A DNA stretch of 64,000 nucleotides, taken from Bryum argenteum (Eukaryota > Streptophyta > Bryopsida > Bryales > Bryaceae). The notes beneath the pieces were generated by a model. It searched no databases, was not told the origin of the DNA, and was given only the letters and a program-made list of their open reading frames with translations. Position 1 is the stretch's first letter. Every line of letters starts with the position of its first letter. The DNA is taken from the NCBI GenBank assembly GCA_037043015.1, contig CM073322.1, forward strand, positions 31,057,864 through 31,121,863, written 5' to 3'. The translations under genes were made by a program, and so were the position numbers. This document shows positions 23,740-39,109 of the stretch, in pieces.

Positions 23740-24372
23740 CATGTATCTATATAGAGGATAAGATTTTTTATTAGTTGATGGTGATGACCTAATGAATTTG
23801 ATTGCTCGCATTTTTGATAGTCTTGAAAGACTTGAAACCCTTGCTCTTTTGAAATGATGAGGTGTTTGAGACCTCTTCCATTATCAGGGATGATGCTGAG
23901 AAACACAATGACTATCAGAGGGAATATAACAATTAATGAAAACGATGAACCCTGAATGCATTTCATAATGAATGTCAAAAAGTAATTTGCTCTCAGCATC
24001 AATTTAAATATGTTACAACCATGGTATCCTCTGGAGATGATACTGCATGCACTGCTTCAATTATGAAGCATCTTGAAATATCTAAATCCAAAACCAACAG
24101 TAAACCCTAGAACCTTTTCAAGCCCCTAAAGCTTCCTATGTAATTAATGCGCTTCCGCGTTTTTCACGCAAGGCTCTTTAAGAATCGTAGCTCACTGCAG
24201 AACGGCCTGGGCTTTCATTCAAGCGAAACCCCCGCACAAATCAAACAGGAATTCTGCACTATTCAGCATCAGCTCAAAACATGAGCTGGTGGTAGCCTCT
24301 GCTGGTATGGCTGCAAGCTTTTCTATAAAATGGAAAAACAAGGAGTAGGATACAAAAGAGACTGTCATTTGT
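23740..24372. other. intergenic between convergent genes
   Basis: 3' flanks of the membrane-protein gene (+) and DIM1 (-). Nothing coding is supported. Confidence 0.4.
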
Positions 24373-27268
<2,896 letters not shown>

Positions 27269-27604
27269 ATGGGGTTCCAAGTGCTGGTGCTGTTCGGCGT
27301 CGCGTCACTGCTGATGTGGGGATTGCCACTGTGTGTGTTGTACTCCTTCAACAATCAGCTCTTTCCAGGAAGCAAGGGCTTATCGCCGCAATCGACCACC
27401 TTGTGGAGCGGATTACTCGCAGTACTTTCTGTGAACGTTGTTATTGTTGGCTACATCCTCATCGCTCTCCGGGAGAAACCTGTGCGCTCTAGCCCACTTC
27501 CGGACCCTGCCTTCCTTTCTAAAGCACGAGCTAGCTTGGGTCAAGACCAAGACCAAGCACCTGAAGCACGTAAATCTGCCGGGAGTAACGCTAAGATCGA
27601 CTGA
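27269..27604 (+). CDS. VMA21: VMA21-like V-ATPase assembly factor
   Basis: Small ER membrane chaperone that assembles the proton-translocating V0 sector of the vacuolar ATPase. One exon, 111 residues. Two transmembrane helices are visible (about 5-25 and 45-68), joined by the conserved loop YSFNNQLFPGSKGLSP; SVNVVIVGYI lies in the second helix. The hydrophilic tail (68-111) is rich in Pro, Gln and Ser and shows no clear di-lysine retrieval signal at the very end (AKID). The start is the only suitable ATG before helix 1. The family call rests on helix layout and the FNN..FPG loop. Confidence 0.85.
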   Translation: MGFQVLVLFGVASLLMWGLPLCVLYSFNNQLFPGSKGLSPQSTTLWSGLLAVLSVNVVIVGYILIALREKPVRSSPLPDPAFLSKARASLGQDQDQAPEARKSAGSNAKID

Positions 27605-28222
27605 GTAAGCATTCACCATCACTGCTTTGCTAATGACCGGCCACATTACATTTCTGAAAATGTGGGTTTGCAAGTTTTCATGATTTTCAGTTTCTATACC
27701 AGTAGGATGATTTGTCTGTCCGTTCGTCACCGTTCCTCAAAGTAAGAGCAGATGAATGGTTGTAAAACAAACCTGATTAAATTCAAAGTAAAAGCCAACA
27801 TGAATACTATATATATGGAGCTTCAGGTCAATGAAATTTCACAAACAAAATTAACTGAAGTCTTCTCTCTCGTTTTTTTTCAGAATATAAACCTTATTTG
27901 AGGTCTGTTGTCAATATGAACAGAAAAACTTCCAAGTCGAATATTAAAGGTTTGAACTTCATAACAAATAAGTGATTTTGGTTCGTGGCCATGTTCGAGT
28001 CCCTTCGTTTCCTGTCACCGGATGATACTGAACTGTTGAAATAATCTACTACTATCACATAGTGCACATTCAGGTTTAGGTGGAAAGTGTGAAATAGAGA
28101 GCTGTCCGGTGATTGGCGTACCGGCTGTACGTGATTGCAAGTTGTCGGTCTATATCTTTTGCTACATACGCATCATTCTCCAATTAACATGATGCAACTT
28201 TGCTTTCTCATCAGGAGTTCCA
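27605..28222. other. intergenic, no gene seen
   Basis: 3' flank of VMA21 and 5' flank of the SOSS-B gene. A tRNA T-loop-like GTTCGAGTCCC near 27993 has no matching acceptor stem or A box. Confidence 0.4.
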
Positions 28223-28864
28223 ATGGCCCAGCAGCAAGTGGCATCTCCCACACAGGCCCCTCTACAAATCAAGGTATGTCCATGATCAAATTTGGCTGTC
28301 TTCGATTCTGTCAAGATCGAACTTCTCTAGTGCAATATCATACTGGGGCGTTCCCGACTGTCACGTGAGATTGTTCTGAACTTTAAAGGTCAGGTGCTGA
28401 CAATAAGATGTGCATGTGGACAGGATTTGAGGCCGTCTGTGACAACAAACATCAACTTGACGTTTATAGTTCTGGAGAAGGGGCCACTGTCAAGAATAGG
28501 AGAAGCGGGGCCGCTAGTGTCGGTGGCGTTGGTGGCGGATGCGACGGCAGCGGTTCATTTGCAGTTGTGGGGAAATGAGTGCGACGCCTTTTTACCCGGC
28601 GACATAGTGCGTCTCACCAACGGAGTATTCTCGTTTCACAAGCAGAATCTGGTGCTGCGTGCAGGCAAGAAAGGCGCGCTGGAGAAGACCGGCGAGTTCA
28701 CCATGGTCTTCTCCGAGAACGTGAACATGAGCAAGCTGCAGTGGGTTCCTGACCCGCTCAACCCCAAAGTCTGGAACCCCGTTGGCTTTAATCCCAATGC
28801 TCCCCAAGGCAATCAGTACCACTATGGACCACTCATGGGCAACTCACGGGGAGCTTTTCATTAG
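28223..28864 (+). CDS. SOSS complex subunit B-like ssDNA-binding protein
   Basis: OB-fold protein related to hSSB1/NABP2, which binds single-stranded DNA at double-strand breaks. Exons 28223-28273 and 28424-28864 join in phase 0 and give 163 residues. The short first exon encodes MAQQQVASPTQAPLQIK. The OB fold spans about 18-120, with landmarks INLTFIVLEKG, VSVALVADATAAVHLQLWG, LPGDIVRLTNG and KTGEFTMVFSENVN, each matching the SOSS-B pattern. The tail is Pro/Asn-rich (NPNAPQGNQYHYG). A single intron of 150 bp lies inside the coding region. A role in DNA repair or telomere maintenance follows from the family, not from this sequence. Confidence 0.92.
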
Positions 28865-29408
28865 ATTTACAAATCTTTTCATCATGTCACTGCCACTTCG
28901 ATGTTAATATATTCAATCGTTGAGCTATCATCATCTCCTGGCAGTCGTATTATCCGTGACTGGAAGCTCCATGGATACAGGGATTTTTTGGATACCTTGG
29001 AAAGTATGAACGGACTCAATGCCGACCCGGCAGTTGATGCAGTCCCAACCAACCCGCTGTTTGATACATGTTCCAGTATCCCTCCCTTGTGATCGATTCT
29101 GTTCGTATACAATGTACCGGCATCCCTCCCACGTTTCATCAGTGAGTGGTTGATAGTCGTTTCTTTCTGTTGACGAGTGAATGCGTTTTCCATGAAGCTA
29201 AAGACCCTCTCAGTATCCATTCGTTTTTTATCAATTACACTCGAAAATGGTCCGTAGTTCTTACGGTGATTCTCTGCAGTAGAAGTGGATTTGCACGAGG
29301 CAGTCTTAGTAAACTCGGGGGCTCTAACTAAATGTTGGAAGCGGTATTGCGATCGATGAATTGGCCGTGCGTGGAGTCCGGAAGAGTGGACTTTGTGCAG
29401 TGCAATGG
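28865..29408. other. intergenic upstream of GDSL pseudogene
   Basis: No plus-strand gene is supported. A 205-codon minus-strand open frame (28882-29499) overlaps the GDSL pseudogene antisense and has no domain features. Confidence 0.35.
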
Positions 29409-30436
29409 ACATGAGGATGGGGATCGTTACTGTCTTATCTGTGGTGGCTTTAATGCTCCATTGCAGGGCGGCAAACGCATTTATGTGTCCCGATTTCATC
29501 TACGGATATGGCGATTTCTCATCGACACCGGCAATGCCCAGGCCGAGATCCCGGAGGTATTCTATCCACAGTCGGTGTATCCCTAAGGCCTGTCCTACCG
29601 CTTCCCCGACCGCCCCGGCGAGAGGACGCGATTCAGCGATGGCCGACTTGTTCTTGATTACTCTGCTTCGTAAACCACTCATGCCTCTACAGTGAATTTC
29701 ACATCTGTTCGATCGTGATCAGTCTCATTGTTTGCCTGTTGGTTCAGCTCAAGCGTTTGGATTTCCGTTTCCGGGAGCCAAACTCAAGACGGCTCCCTGA
29801 TGCTGATTACAGCCATGGCGTCAACTTTGCTTACTCTGGTGCTACTGCTCTCTCCGGTGTTCCTCCGTATCCTACATTCAACTTTGAACGCGAGATCTCG
29901 AAAGATATCGATTTTAATGGCGCATTCACAGGTACTTTTTCTCCTTCACACTTAGCTAGCATGGTAACCACACAAACTGATTCTCAAACCTCGAACCCTA
30001 AGAAACACCAAATATATTTGTCAATGAATATATTTGAATATAGCTCATATATTTGTAAATAAAATTATATCATTGTTCAGCTTTTTGAATATCTCAAAAG
30101 TGGCGTATTTGTATGGTTCTATGAGCGTTTCGTTTCTGTAATCTTGTTGAAGAGTTTGCAGGAATGGAAAGAGATTCTTTTCAAGGAACTTAAGTTTTGT
30201 AGCGACTCGCAAGTTGACGAGTGATAGAGGAAGTGATAGTGATTCCATTTGGGGAGGATGAACTGTAATATTGGAATGTCTATTTTGTAGGAATTCGAAC
30301 GGATAATCTCAGTGCACGTTGTGGAGAAGGTGGACCTCATAACGTCGACCTCAAAAATATGAAGTGCTGTGAATCTGAAAACTGCTTGTTACCTAGACTT
30401 TTCCTCCTTCCCAACCCTCAGACTGCTTACATGTGA
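29409..30436 (+). pseudogene. GDSL esterase/lipase pseudogene
   Basis: Relic of the same gene as the intact copies at 36783 and 40014. The first exon keeps the signal peptide and CPDFIYGYGD, but a single-base loss in the catalytic GDSL block (near 29510-29525) shifts the frame. A TAA follows at 29584-29586. A second exon (29749-29930) matches exon 2 of the intact genes with another frameshift near 29770. Exons 3 and 4, with the GGND block and the long middle segment, are missing. A remnant of the last exon (about 30291-30436, CGEGGPHN) ends it. It is non-functional. Confidence 0.85.
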
Positions 30437-31971
30437 TTGATTTTCAGCACATGGGCAGTATTGTTTACTGATTTGATGCTTACATTATTGAAGCGTGTTG
30501 GGGTGGATCTGATTCCTATGTACAGAGAGCAATAAAGATTCATATTGCATTGTACACTCTACATCAAAGTCTATCTGTTATCTTTCTGGATGTTTCGTGC
30601 AATATCATGGTTGTGGATTGCAAGAATGTCGCATTCATGAAACTGAACGTGGTCAAGGAGAATATTCGTATCCTCTTTGCAGATCATGGGCACTGGGATC
30701 AGATTGAGGACTAGTTGAGTATTCAGTTTGATAGGCACTGAAGGCGATGCTTTGGTATCATGGTTGCAAAAAGATTCTATCCGACTTACACTATCATATT
30801 GGATTTATTATGTCGTGCACTAAGGTGTACTGTATCGAAAGTGGTTCTGCATTAGAGTCAACTACCCATAAGGTACATAAGGGATCAAAAACTGAATTGG
30901 GACCAACAATGAAGGTACATAAGGGAGAGTGGTCGAAACTGAATCGGTCCCGACAATGAAGAGGTACACAATAGCTTCTTTCACTCAACAATAGCATGTA
31001 CTCAATACAAACATTATGGGTGTAAATTTAGGGGGCACCATTTTAGAAACAATAGCATGTACTCAGTGTAAACATTATAGGGTGTAGAATTAGGAGGCAT
31101 CATTTTAGGAACAATAGCATGTACTCAATGTCAACATTATAGGGTGCAGATTTAGGGGGTACCATTTTAGAAACACTATGAGACCGCCTTCAAAAATTTG
31201 TAGAAATTGTAAAAGAGTTCAAAAATGATGAACCCACTTTGACTAGTATTCTTCCATTTACTTTCCCTGTGCACAAAAATTGCTCACATTGTTTACTTCA
31301 CTGGAGATTAAGAAATCTGAAATTTGAGCCAACATTGAACACTTGTCTTCAATTTTTGAAGCTTGATTTTCAATGAACTCTTAGTGTACATCGAAAATGG
31401 GTGTGCCATTCTCGGGTGTGTCATTTGTGATATACTTACAAGTTCAACTTCGGAAATTCATGACAATCTTAAGAAGAGTTAAAAGATAATAATTTTAATT
31501 GGTCAATTTCGCCAATTACTTTGCCTATACATATAAATTGCTCACAACCCTAACCTTTGTATGGTTTTGCCACATTGAAAATCATGTCATTATTGAACAG
31601 TCCGAAAAGCACTTCAAATATCAAATCCTTGATATGAATAGTGTAAGTACACTTATTTTTGGACACTTAATCCAGTCACCGTACTTGGAGTGATGACATG
31701 TGTAAATTACTATTTTCAGTGATTAGCAAATAGAAAAAACAAGGCTTCCTTATTTCCGTGGTATTTTTAAGCACTTACATATTTAATTAAAATTTTTAGA
31801 AGCAATTAATATAGGTACACCTCTAGTCGTTCACCCTTCTGCATGTACATATGAGGGACATACTATCCAAATAAATCTTCATTCCATTTCAAGAAAATCT
31901 TCATTCTTGGCTATCATGTGGTCGCCCGGATTTAGGTTCTCTTACCTTAGAGTGTAAGACCACCGACCACC
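30437..31971. other. repeat-rich intergenic DNA
   Basis: No gene is seen. It holds a two-unit tandem repeat (about 30870-30957, AAGGTACATAAGGGA core) and a three-unit repeat at 30987-31172. An AATAAA at about 30530 may be the old polyadenylation signal of the GDSL pseudogene. Confidence 0.5.
30987..31172. repeat. three-unit tandem repeat, 61-62 bp
   Basis: The unit begins AACAATAGCATGTACTCA and ends near CCATTTTAGA, starting at 30987, 31048 and 31110. A single related unit recurs at about 33670-33730 on the other side of the foldback element. Units are diverged by several bases each. Confidence 0.75.
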
Positions 31972-32009
31972 GTACCACCACAGCAGGTTCAGTCCTCAAA
32001 GCAAGTTTT

Positions 32010-32055
<46 letters not shown>

Positions 32056-32530
32056 TTTTTGTTGGTGAAAAATTAAGGTTCGTATGCCAGAATTAGATTT
32101 TTTAAAATTTTTTCTTTTGTTTTTTTGGAAAATCTCATAAAAAGAAGAGAGATGAATCAGAGGCTCCGACTGTAGCAGTAACTCATCCAGTTGACTGTTA
32201 CAGTAACTCATAGTTTTCCAACTTCTCGTTCCTCTTGACTTGTAATTTCTAATTTTTTACATTTTCTTTTAATAGAATTATTTATGAATGCTATGGTGGT
32301 ACCAAGAGGAACAAAAAGTTGGGAAATCATGAGTTACAACAAGAGTCAACTGGATGAGTTAATGCAAAAGTCAGAGCCTCCAATTCATCTCAGTCTCCTC
32401 AGCATAGGATTTTCCAAAAAACAAAAGAACGAATTTCAAAAAAAAATCTATTTCTTGAAAACGAACCTTATTTCTTTAAAAAAGAAAGAAATAAACCGTT
32501 CGTTGAGGACCGTACCTGCTATGGTGGTAC
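31972..32530. mobile_element. foldback (long inverted repeat) element
   Basis: The left arm (about 31972-32232) is the inverse of the right arm (about 32293-32530): GTACCACCACAGCAGG at the left end pairs with CTGCTATGGTGGTAC at the right end, and AACTCATCCAGTTGACTGTT in the left arm pairs with GAGTCAACTGGATGAGTT in the right. The loop is only about 60 bp. The left arm carries a run of about 50 T. No transposase and no clear target duplication are seen. RNA from it would form a long hairpin. Confidence 0.75.
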
Positions 32531-32985
32531 AGTATAAACAATCGACACAACCACGCTGAATTTTGAGCTATTGCTCGTGACTTCCAAGGCAGAAGTTTGT
32601 GCTACAACAGTTTGACAAATGCATAATCAATAAATGTCTTCTAACATTCTAATACTTTTCTATTGCACTCAATGCCATGGTATCGAAGATTCCTTTGAAT
32701 CAATGCATTTAATACTGGTACCTCTTTGACTGATAGCCCAATGATTGCGTGAGACAGAACTGTGGCACCTCAGTATATTGTAGACATTGGCTAGACTCTC
32801 TTCTTCTTTTAAAATAAATCAATATTGGAGCTATGTCCAAGACGTGTAAGCTATGGTAGCACCTCATCTTTCAAAAATTCAAAAACATTAATGCATCACA
32901 TGGAACGAGTGGGCATCGTGGAGGGAAAATGATGTAACGATGACGTTCTATAGTATAATTGATCATGGACCTTTGAATGTGTACC
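32531..32985. other. intergenic, no gene seen
   Basis: AT-rich DNA between the foldback element and the next TTAA-bounded element; nothing coding is supported. Confidence 0.4.
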
Positions 32986-33600
32986 TTAACCCCTAAATGG
33001 TTTGACTCATTTGTAGTAAAATGAACACATCCTCAAAAGCATTGTCATAGGTGGAGGTAAAAGTGTGTTATCCAAATCTCAACCGTACAATCTTGTCGTA
33101 GACATATTGAACATCATGTGGGTCAAATTTTGAGTCATGAGGCTTCATAGATTGCGAGATCATAATGTATTAATACTCAAAAATGATCACATAATTTCAT
33201 CATTTTCACTTTAAAGTGAAAATGCTACCATTAGACTTATTGCAATGAAAAAGTCACCAATTAGAATGTTGTTCACCTTCATCTCAGTAGCATCCTTGAA
33301 CAAAAAAAAACCATGAGAAAAATTTCTTTGTGCAAATTATGGCCCTGCAATGGTGAAAACTGCCCTAAATTTTACAAAGGAAAAAATGTCTAAAACTAGG
33401 CTGCTGTCACTGAAATGCATGCCATTAATTCATACTTCATTGTATGGGTCTGAGATTTTCATTACATAAACTAGACTTGATTTGGGACCCAACCCAAGTG
33501 ATTTCGTCCAAAACGGAGTCCGGATGAAGAAGTTATGGCTCTCCAAAGTTGGTGTCATCCAAAATGTCGTTTTTCGACATTCGGCCCGCTTAAGGGTTAA
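32986..33600. mobile_element. TTAA-bounded element, larger subfamily, copy I
   Basis: A 615-bp element with TTAACCCCTAAATGG at the left and CTTAAGGGTTAA at the right (TTAA at 32986-32989 and 33597-33600). Its interior resembles, in inverse orientation, the element at 34881-35829 (for example GGGTCAAATTTTGAGTCATG and CTTTAAAGTGAAAATG blocks). No ORF. Confidence 0.75.
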
Positions 33601-34880
33601 GGGGAGAGTGTACCAATAATAGAGTTCTAGGCTTCTTCACTCAGAGGTACATAATAGCTTCTTCACTCAACAGTAACATGTACTCACAGTAAACATTATC
33701 ACGTGCAATATTCGGGCACCATTTGAGAAACACCTATGAGACTGCCTTCAAAAATTCATAGCAGATTGTAGAAGAGTCTGAAAATTCATGAATCTACTAT
33801 GGCTGTCATTCCACTTACTTTCGCCATGCATGAAAATTACTTCCATTATTATCTTTGTTACTTATAGAAAATCTGAAATTTTTGAGGAGTCTTTCTTTAT
33901 GTTTGCTTCATATCCAAAAGTCAATAGATTGCTTGGGAGACAATTATTAAATTCTTTTGTGGACGAATATTTGAAAAGTACTAACTTTTATGATTTTGGT
34001 CCTAATACCTGGAAAGCTCAATTTCCATAATTTGGGTAACTTTAGGATTTTGTGTGAGGCTTTCCGAAAGTACAAAAGCTCATTATCACATGATGATTGT
34101 TCGAATTAAAGTTGACTTTTAGGGTGATAGGGTGATGAGAGAATCATGTTAAAAATTTCATACAAGCAAGTTTCATGTGGAGTGGTAAGTAGAGACTCTA
34201 AGCAAGTTTCTTGTGGAGTGGTTAGTGGAGGTTTTCTAAGGAGGATGTGTAACTTTTGTGGAGACAAAGGATTTATAATGGTCGAATATTTCTTTGTTTA
34301 GCTATGAATTTTGGAAAGTGATACTATAGGTGTTTCTAAATTGAATCTGGGTCTGGAGTACATTGGGAAATGGACTTGAAGGTTAGAATCTTCTTCAAGA
34401 AAAAAATGGCCTGGTGCGCCTAGAATTTTGCACTGCTTAGATTTTGAGTGGATTACCTTACTCTAAGCTATGTCAACATCAAAACCCTTCCGAGGGTTGA
34501 AAGTTGTTTTTTGGCTACGCAAATGCTCTTTGTCACCCATAAGTTAGTAACATGTGTTTCAAACTTCAAGGCCAAAAGATCCACTTAAAAAAGATTGGAT
34601 CTCTACTTTTAGTTATGTACATATGATTGGTTCTCTATTACCAATATTTACAACCTCTTAAGATTTTAATTATTTATTGTGTTGGCCATTTCTATGTTGA
34701 ATACATGAATATGTAATCTCTAATCTCTGTAAATTTTGCATCCTAAAGATATATTCCGAAATGGGTTAAAAAAGAAACTTGACCAACATGTACCTTTACT
34801 ACTTTACATGATATACAGACAATTATTTAGGAAGATACACCAATATGCCATTTGTTAATATTGATCTCTATACATTTGCT
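33601..34880. other. AT-rich intergenic DNA
   Basis: No gene is seen. It includes one unit related to the 30987-31172 tandem repeat (near 33670-33730). An 80-codon frame at 33788-34030 has no recognisable domain. Confidence 0.4.
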
Positions 34881-35829
34881 TTTACCCCTATACGTCCCTA
34901 GTGTCATTTTTCTACATTTTTGTATTACAAGCTCAAACTTTGAAGAGCTACAACTTCTTTATTCAAACTATGGTTTTGATTAAATCACTTGAGTTGGGTC
35001 CCAAATTAAGTCTAGTTTGTGTGACAACAACTAGAGATTCATCCAAATAAGGACGACTTAATACTTAGGATGCATTTTACTCAAAGCAACTTTTGTTTTT
35101 GGGTTCTCAAACATAAGGCATGTTCAAAGAGTGCAAGACAATTATGTAAAAACAAAATTAGCTTCATATGATATTGTTTTACATAAGTATCATCTTGAGA
35201 TGAATCCCAAAAATTTTTAGTTGGAAGATTTTTGATCCAGATACTTTTATTTATAGATTTGCAATGATGTTTGTAAGATAGGAAAGACCAAAAAATGAAT
35301 GATTTTTGAGGAGCTATATCTTCTTTATCAACCATTGAATTTCAACTTTATTTCTTGAATTGGATTTGTATTAGAGTCAAATTTTAATAATAGAAACCTT
35401 AATCCAATTGAATAGATATGTTTTAAAGAAAAGGCTTGGGTTTGAGTGCAAGGGGTCTATCTAGTTTTGGAATATTTTTCACTTGTTAGTGATTGGACAA
35501 TTTTCACCATTGCATTGCAATTATCTGAGGCAAGAATGTTTTTTGGTGATTTTTTTTGATATAAGGGTGTCCTTTGGGTAATAGCAAACAACATATTAGT
35601 TGGAGTTTTTCATTGTAATAGGCTCATGTTGATAGAATTCCCATTCCAAAGTGAAATGATAAAAATTTGTGGCCGTTCTAACACTTCATGACTCAAATTT
35701 TGGTCCACATGATCTACAATAAGTCTACCACAAATTTGTATGATTTAACTTATCTTAATTTTTATCTACAACACTTTTTTTGAAAATGTGTTCTTTGGTC
35801 AATAATAGGTTGGGACGATTAGGGGTTAA
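34881..35829. mobile_element. TTAA-bounded element, larger subfamily, copy J
   Basis: About 949 bp. The right end is TTAGGGGTTAA (to 35829). The left end is degenerate, TTTACCCCTATACG (34881). The interior shares blocks with copy I (inverse) and with 52300-52629. No ORF. Confidence 0.6.
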
Positions 35830-36782
35830 GACTTCTATTACCTCAATTGTATCAAAATGAGACTACTCCAAGTGTTGTTTTGTCATACCAAAACCCTTTT
35901 AAGTAGTCATTCTCGCATAATCAAATGACACTTCATTTCATAATCAAATGTAACATCACTCATCGCCTATATTCTCTATCATCAAACTGTACTACTAGAT
36001 GACCTTCACTTCTATAATTCACCATCCCATTCTAAATGACCATCTTGCAACATCGACTCTTGATCCGCATTTAACACAAAAATATCAAATACACAAATTT
36101 TTGGTCAATTTGTTTGTTCTTTTCATCAACCAATTTTATTGAATCTTTGCGGTATTGCTAGTGTAACAAAATTGAGGCTAATATAATAACATAAAGGTTC
36201 ATAATGAGCAGCAAAGTTTGAACTCTTCTTGAAAATAGTGTATCCACGTACCATCGAACTTCACAATATATAAAAGAGAGTTCAAATTTTAATATCTAGA
36301 CATACAACTCTCATTCCATGTAAATTGCAAACTATAAAAAGTTAGAAAATTCATAAGCTATGCAACTTGATCTGAGCAATATATTGCGTGTACTACACAA
36401 GAAATTATAATATCCATAAGTCAATAAGTGCAAAGTCCAACGTTTGCAATTGTCAACTTTTGGTCGTATGTGGAGGTTGAGGATCTGTCGCTTTAGCAGA
36501 CGAGAACAAGCTCGCCTATATATGGAGTGACATGAAATCATTCATGGCAGATGACATAAGGTTCTCCGCAGAAGGCAGGTGGGATTGCATCAGCCACATT
36601 TTACTCGTCTTCGAAGCTTCTCTGACCGCCGAACTCTCAATCAAATCATGCGAGTCTGTTTTTCGTACTTTTGTCTTAAGCAGCTGGGGATCATAACTTA
36701 TGGCCTGTCGCACTTGCAGACTTGCAGTGTACTAGCTCATTAAGTTACTCGTTCTGGCGACCGTGGATTCTGCACACTAGAA
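35830..36782. other. upstream region of intact GDSL gene
   Basis: No gene is seen. A TATATATGG near 36514 and GC-richer DNA after 36470 probably mark the promoter side of the GDSL gene. Confidence 0.4.
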
Positions 36783-38537
36783 ATGGCGATGAACTCGGGA
36801 ATGCTCAGGCTCCTGGTTGTCGTGATGCTCTACTGCGGGACTGCAGTACAAGCATTCACGTGCCCCAACTACATCTACGCTTTCGGTGACTCTCTCACTG
36901 ATACTGGCAATGCCCAGGCCGAGCTTCCAGCGATTTTAGCTCTCACGGCGTATCCTTACGGCATCAACTACAAGTTCCCCGACCGTCCCTGCGAGAGGAC
37001 CCGCTTCTGCGACGGCCGACTCATCCTTGATTACACTGGTATGCCACTAGTTCATGTTTGATTCAGTGAATGGGTCTTGCTCGTGATCAGTCACTGATGA
37101 GCTGATGATGATGTATTCGTTTGCCTGGTGTAGCTCAAGCGTTTAAATTCCCGTTCATCGCGCCATACTCGCGAAAGTTCCCTGATGTGAATTACAGCTA
37201 TGGCGTCGACTTCGCTTACTCCGGTGGCACTGCACGATTCAGTGCTCTTCCGTTGCCTTTGTTCTACTTGGGACGCGAAGTTGATAACTACATCAAATTC
37301 AAAGCTTCGTTCACGGGTACTGGCTACCTCTTCACACTTATTCGAGGATGCATGAGTGCCGCGATTTATTAGTCCAGATTGTATGCCTGGTTTAAGAGTT
37401 GGGATCTTAGCCTACAGTGGGTACTGTGCATTTTAGTGGAATGTGTTGTCGCTTGGAGATCCGGTTAGTGAACTGATGAGTTATGAGCAGGTACTGTCGA
37501 TGTGAGTACCGCAATGCATATAATACCGGAGATTGGTGGGAACGACTACACTTATGCATTTACACTCGGTACTACGCCGGCTCAAGCAATGGCAACGTTG
37601 ACCGACAAAGTTTTAGCCGCCATTAAAGACAGTATAGAGGTAAGTTAACATACTTGAAATGTAGGAAGAATATTTGGGTGATTGAAATCATGAAGTTGCT
37701 GATCTGATGAAAGGAATCGTTTGTTGTCAAGTGCAGAGAATTCACAATGAAGGTGCGAGATTCTTTTACATTTTCAATCAGCCTCCAGCAGGGTGCACCC
37801 CCTTCTACCTCACTACCTTCGCAGGCAAGAGTCCGCTGGATCAATTCGGCTGCTTGACTGATTACAACGCGGTGTTCCAAGACCTGAACGTGAAGCTGAA
37901 GGCTGCTGTGGACTCATATCGGACACAATGGCCAGATACCACCATTCTTTACTTCGACTGGTACAGTGCTTCTTTTGAAATCATTGGAAACCCGGGCACG
38001 TATGGTAAGTCCACAACTTCCCGCAATAGTTCAAAATCAAATACTACTACATGACCATAATCATCAAATCGGGATCATCCTGGCTCTCTTTTATGTAACT
38101 ATGATAGTCCGTCTTGGACATGTGCTAAGTTGTGTATAAACGTTTATAAACGTTTGCTGTAAGATTATACTATTCTGTGATATAGAAACTCTTTCAGAGT
38201 TCTGAGTGTGCTAATCTTGATCAATTTTGGGATTTTTTCTACAGGTATAAATCCCAATGGAAACCGTGCGTGTTGCGGAGGGGGTGGACCTTACAACTTC
38301 AACTTAGCAATTCAATGTGGGCCTTTGGGAAGTGTTTGCGCGGACCCTGAGCACACGGTTTTCTGGGATGGAGTGCATTTTACAGAAGGTTACAACCGCG
38401 TCATTTCCACCTTTGCTTTGACAGGAAAATTTGTGGACGGCCCTGCTGACGCTAAGAATTTACAAACCGCATGTAACCTGGACTTCTCCCAGTTTAATAC
38501 CATCATCCCCAACCCGAAGAAATTAATTTGTACTTGA
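36783..38537 (+). CDS. secreted GDSL esterase/lipase, copy 2
   Basis: Secreted SGNH-fold hydrolase of the ENOD8/fucosidase-like plant GDSL group, acting on ester or acyl groups in the wall or apoplast; its substrate is unknown. Exons 36783-37038, 37134-37316, 37491-37639, 37737-38004 and 38245-38537 join in frame to give 382 residues. A signal peptide (about 1-24) precedes FTCPNYIYAFGDSLTD with nucleophile S37. Block III IGGND is at 161-165; the catalytic pair D327/H330 lies in FWDGVHFTE. A CCGGGG motif (295-300) and paired Cys are typical. Exon sizes 183, 149 and 268 are identical to those of the minus-strand copy at 40014, showing recent duplication. The two genes face tail to tail, 1.5 kb apart. 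Confidence 0.95.
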
Positions 38538-38874
38538 TTGATATGCATTTAAAGTAGGCAGGGTGTTCTTGTTGGTTTCACTTCTGTAGCTCCTTCGAAG
38601 AAATGTGTGTAGCTTCTCTCATGTGGTCCAACTTATTTCAATAAAATCTCGTACACTTTACACTCTTTGATTCAGGTCTTTATGTTTCATTGCTACCAGA
38701 TTCTGTATGCGTGCAGTTGATTTGGTTGTACTTCATTAGAAATACTAGACTCTTGAGTCTTCTGCTTTCTGATCCATGATTTGGAAGACAATCTGCTTGA
38801 CAAGAAGAAACAAAACCACTATGCGCTGTAGAAGTATAAATGTGAACACACCGACGAGCATGCATGCACATATT

Positions 38875-38900
38875 ACGTCACATTACGTCATACTACGTCA
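38875..38900. promoter_or_regulatory. three ACGTCA motifs at 10-bp spacing
   Basis: ACGTCA occurs at 38875-38880, 38885-38890 and 38895-38900, each preceded by ATT or ACT. The inverse TGACGT is the core bound by TGA-type bZIP factors (as-1-like sites). One-turn spacing puts all three on the same DNA face. No start codon of a supported gene lies nearby, so the role is unknown. Confidence 0.4.
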
Positions 38901-39109
38901 TGGGTACACATGATTGAATCTATCAGCGCCATCAAGCAAATATCTGTACAAAAACTCACTGTCTCGTGAAATCAAAGCTACAGGAACCACCTGCGCGCTG
39001 ACATACATTGAAGGCAAGTCTCAACTTATTATGTACGCGCACGACTGTTTTCTCAACGCACTCCTGCTGCATGATCAATGCGAATCACCATCAACAGTGG
39101 AAAGCTTAG

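Noticed and set aside
27985-28005. tRNA T-loop-like GTTCGAGTCCC
   Set aside because: No A box, anticodon stem or acceptor stem can be drawn around it.
28882-29499. 205-codon minus-strand open frame
   Set aside because: It is antisense to the GDSL pseudogene and flank, has no domain features, and its 5' part is the reverse of a known coding exon.
30987-31172. Regular repeats considered as a CRISPR-like array
   Set aside because: The units are whole tandem copies without unique spacers, and the genome is a plant nuclear genome.
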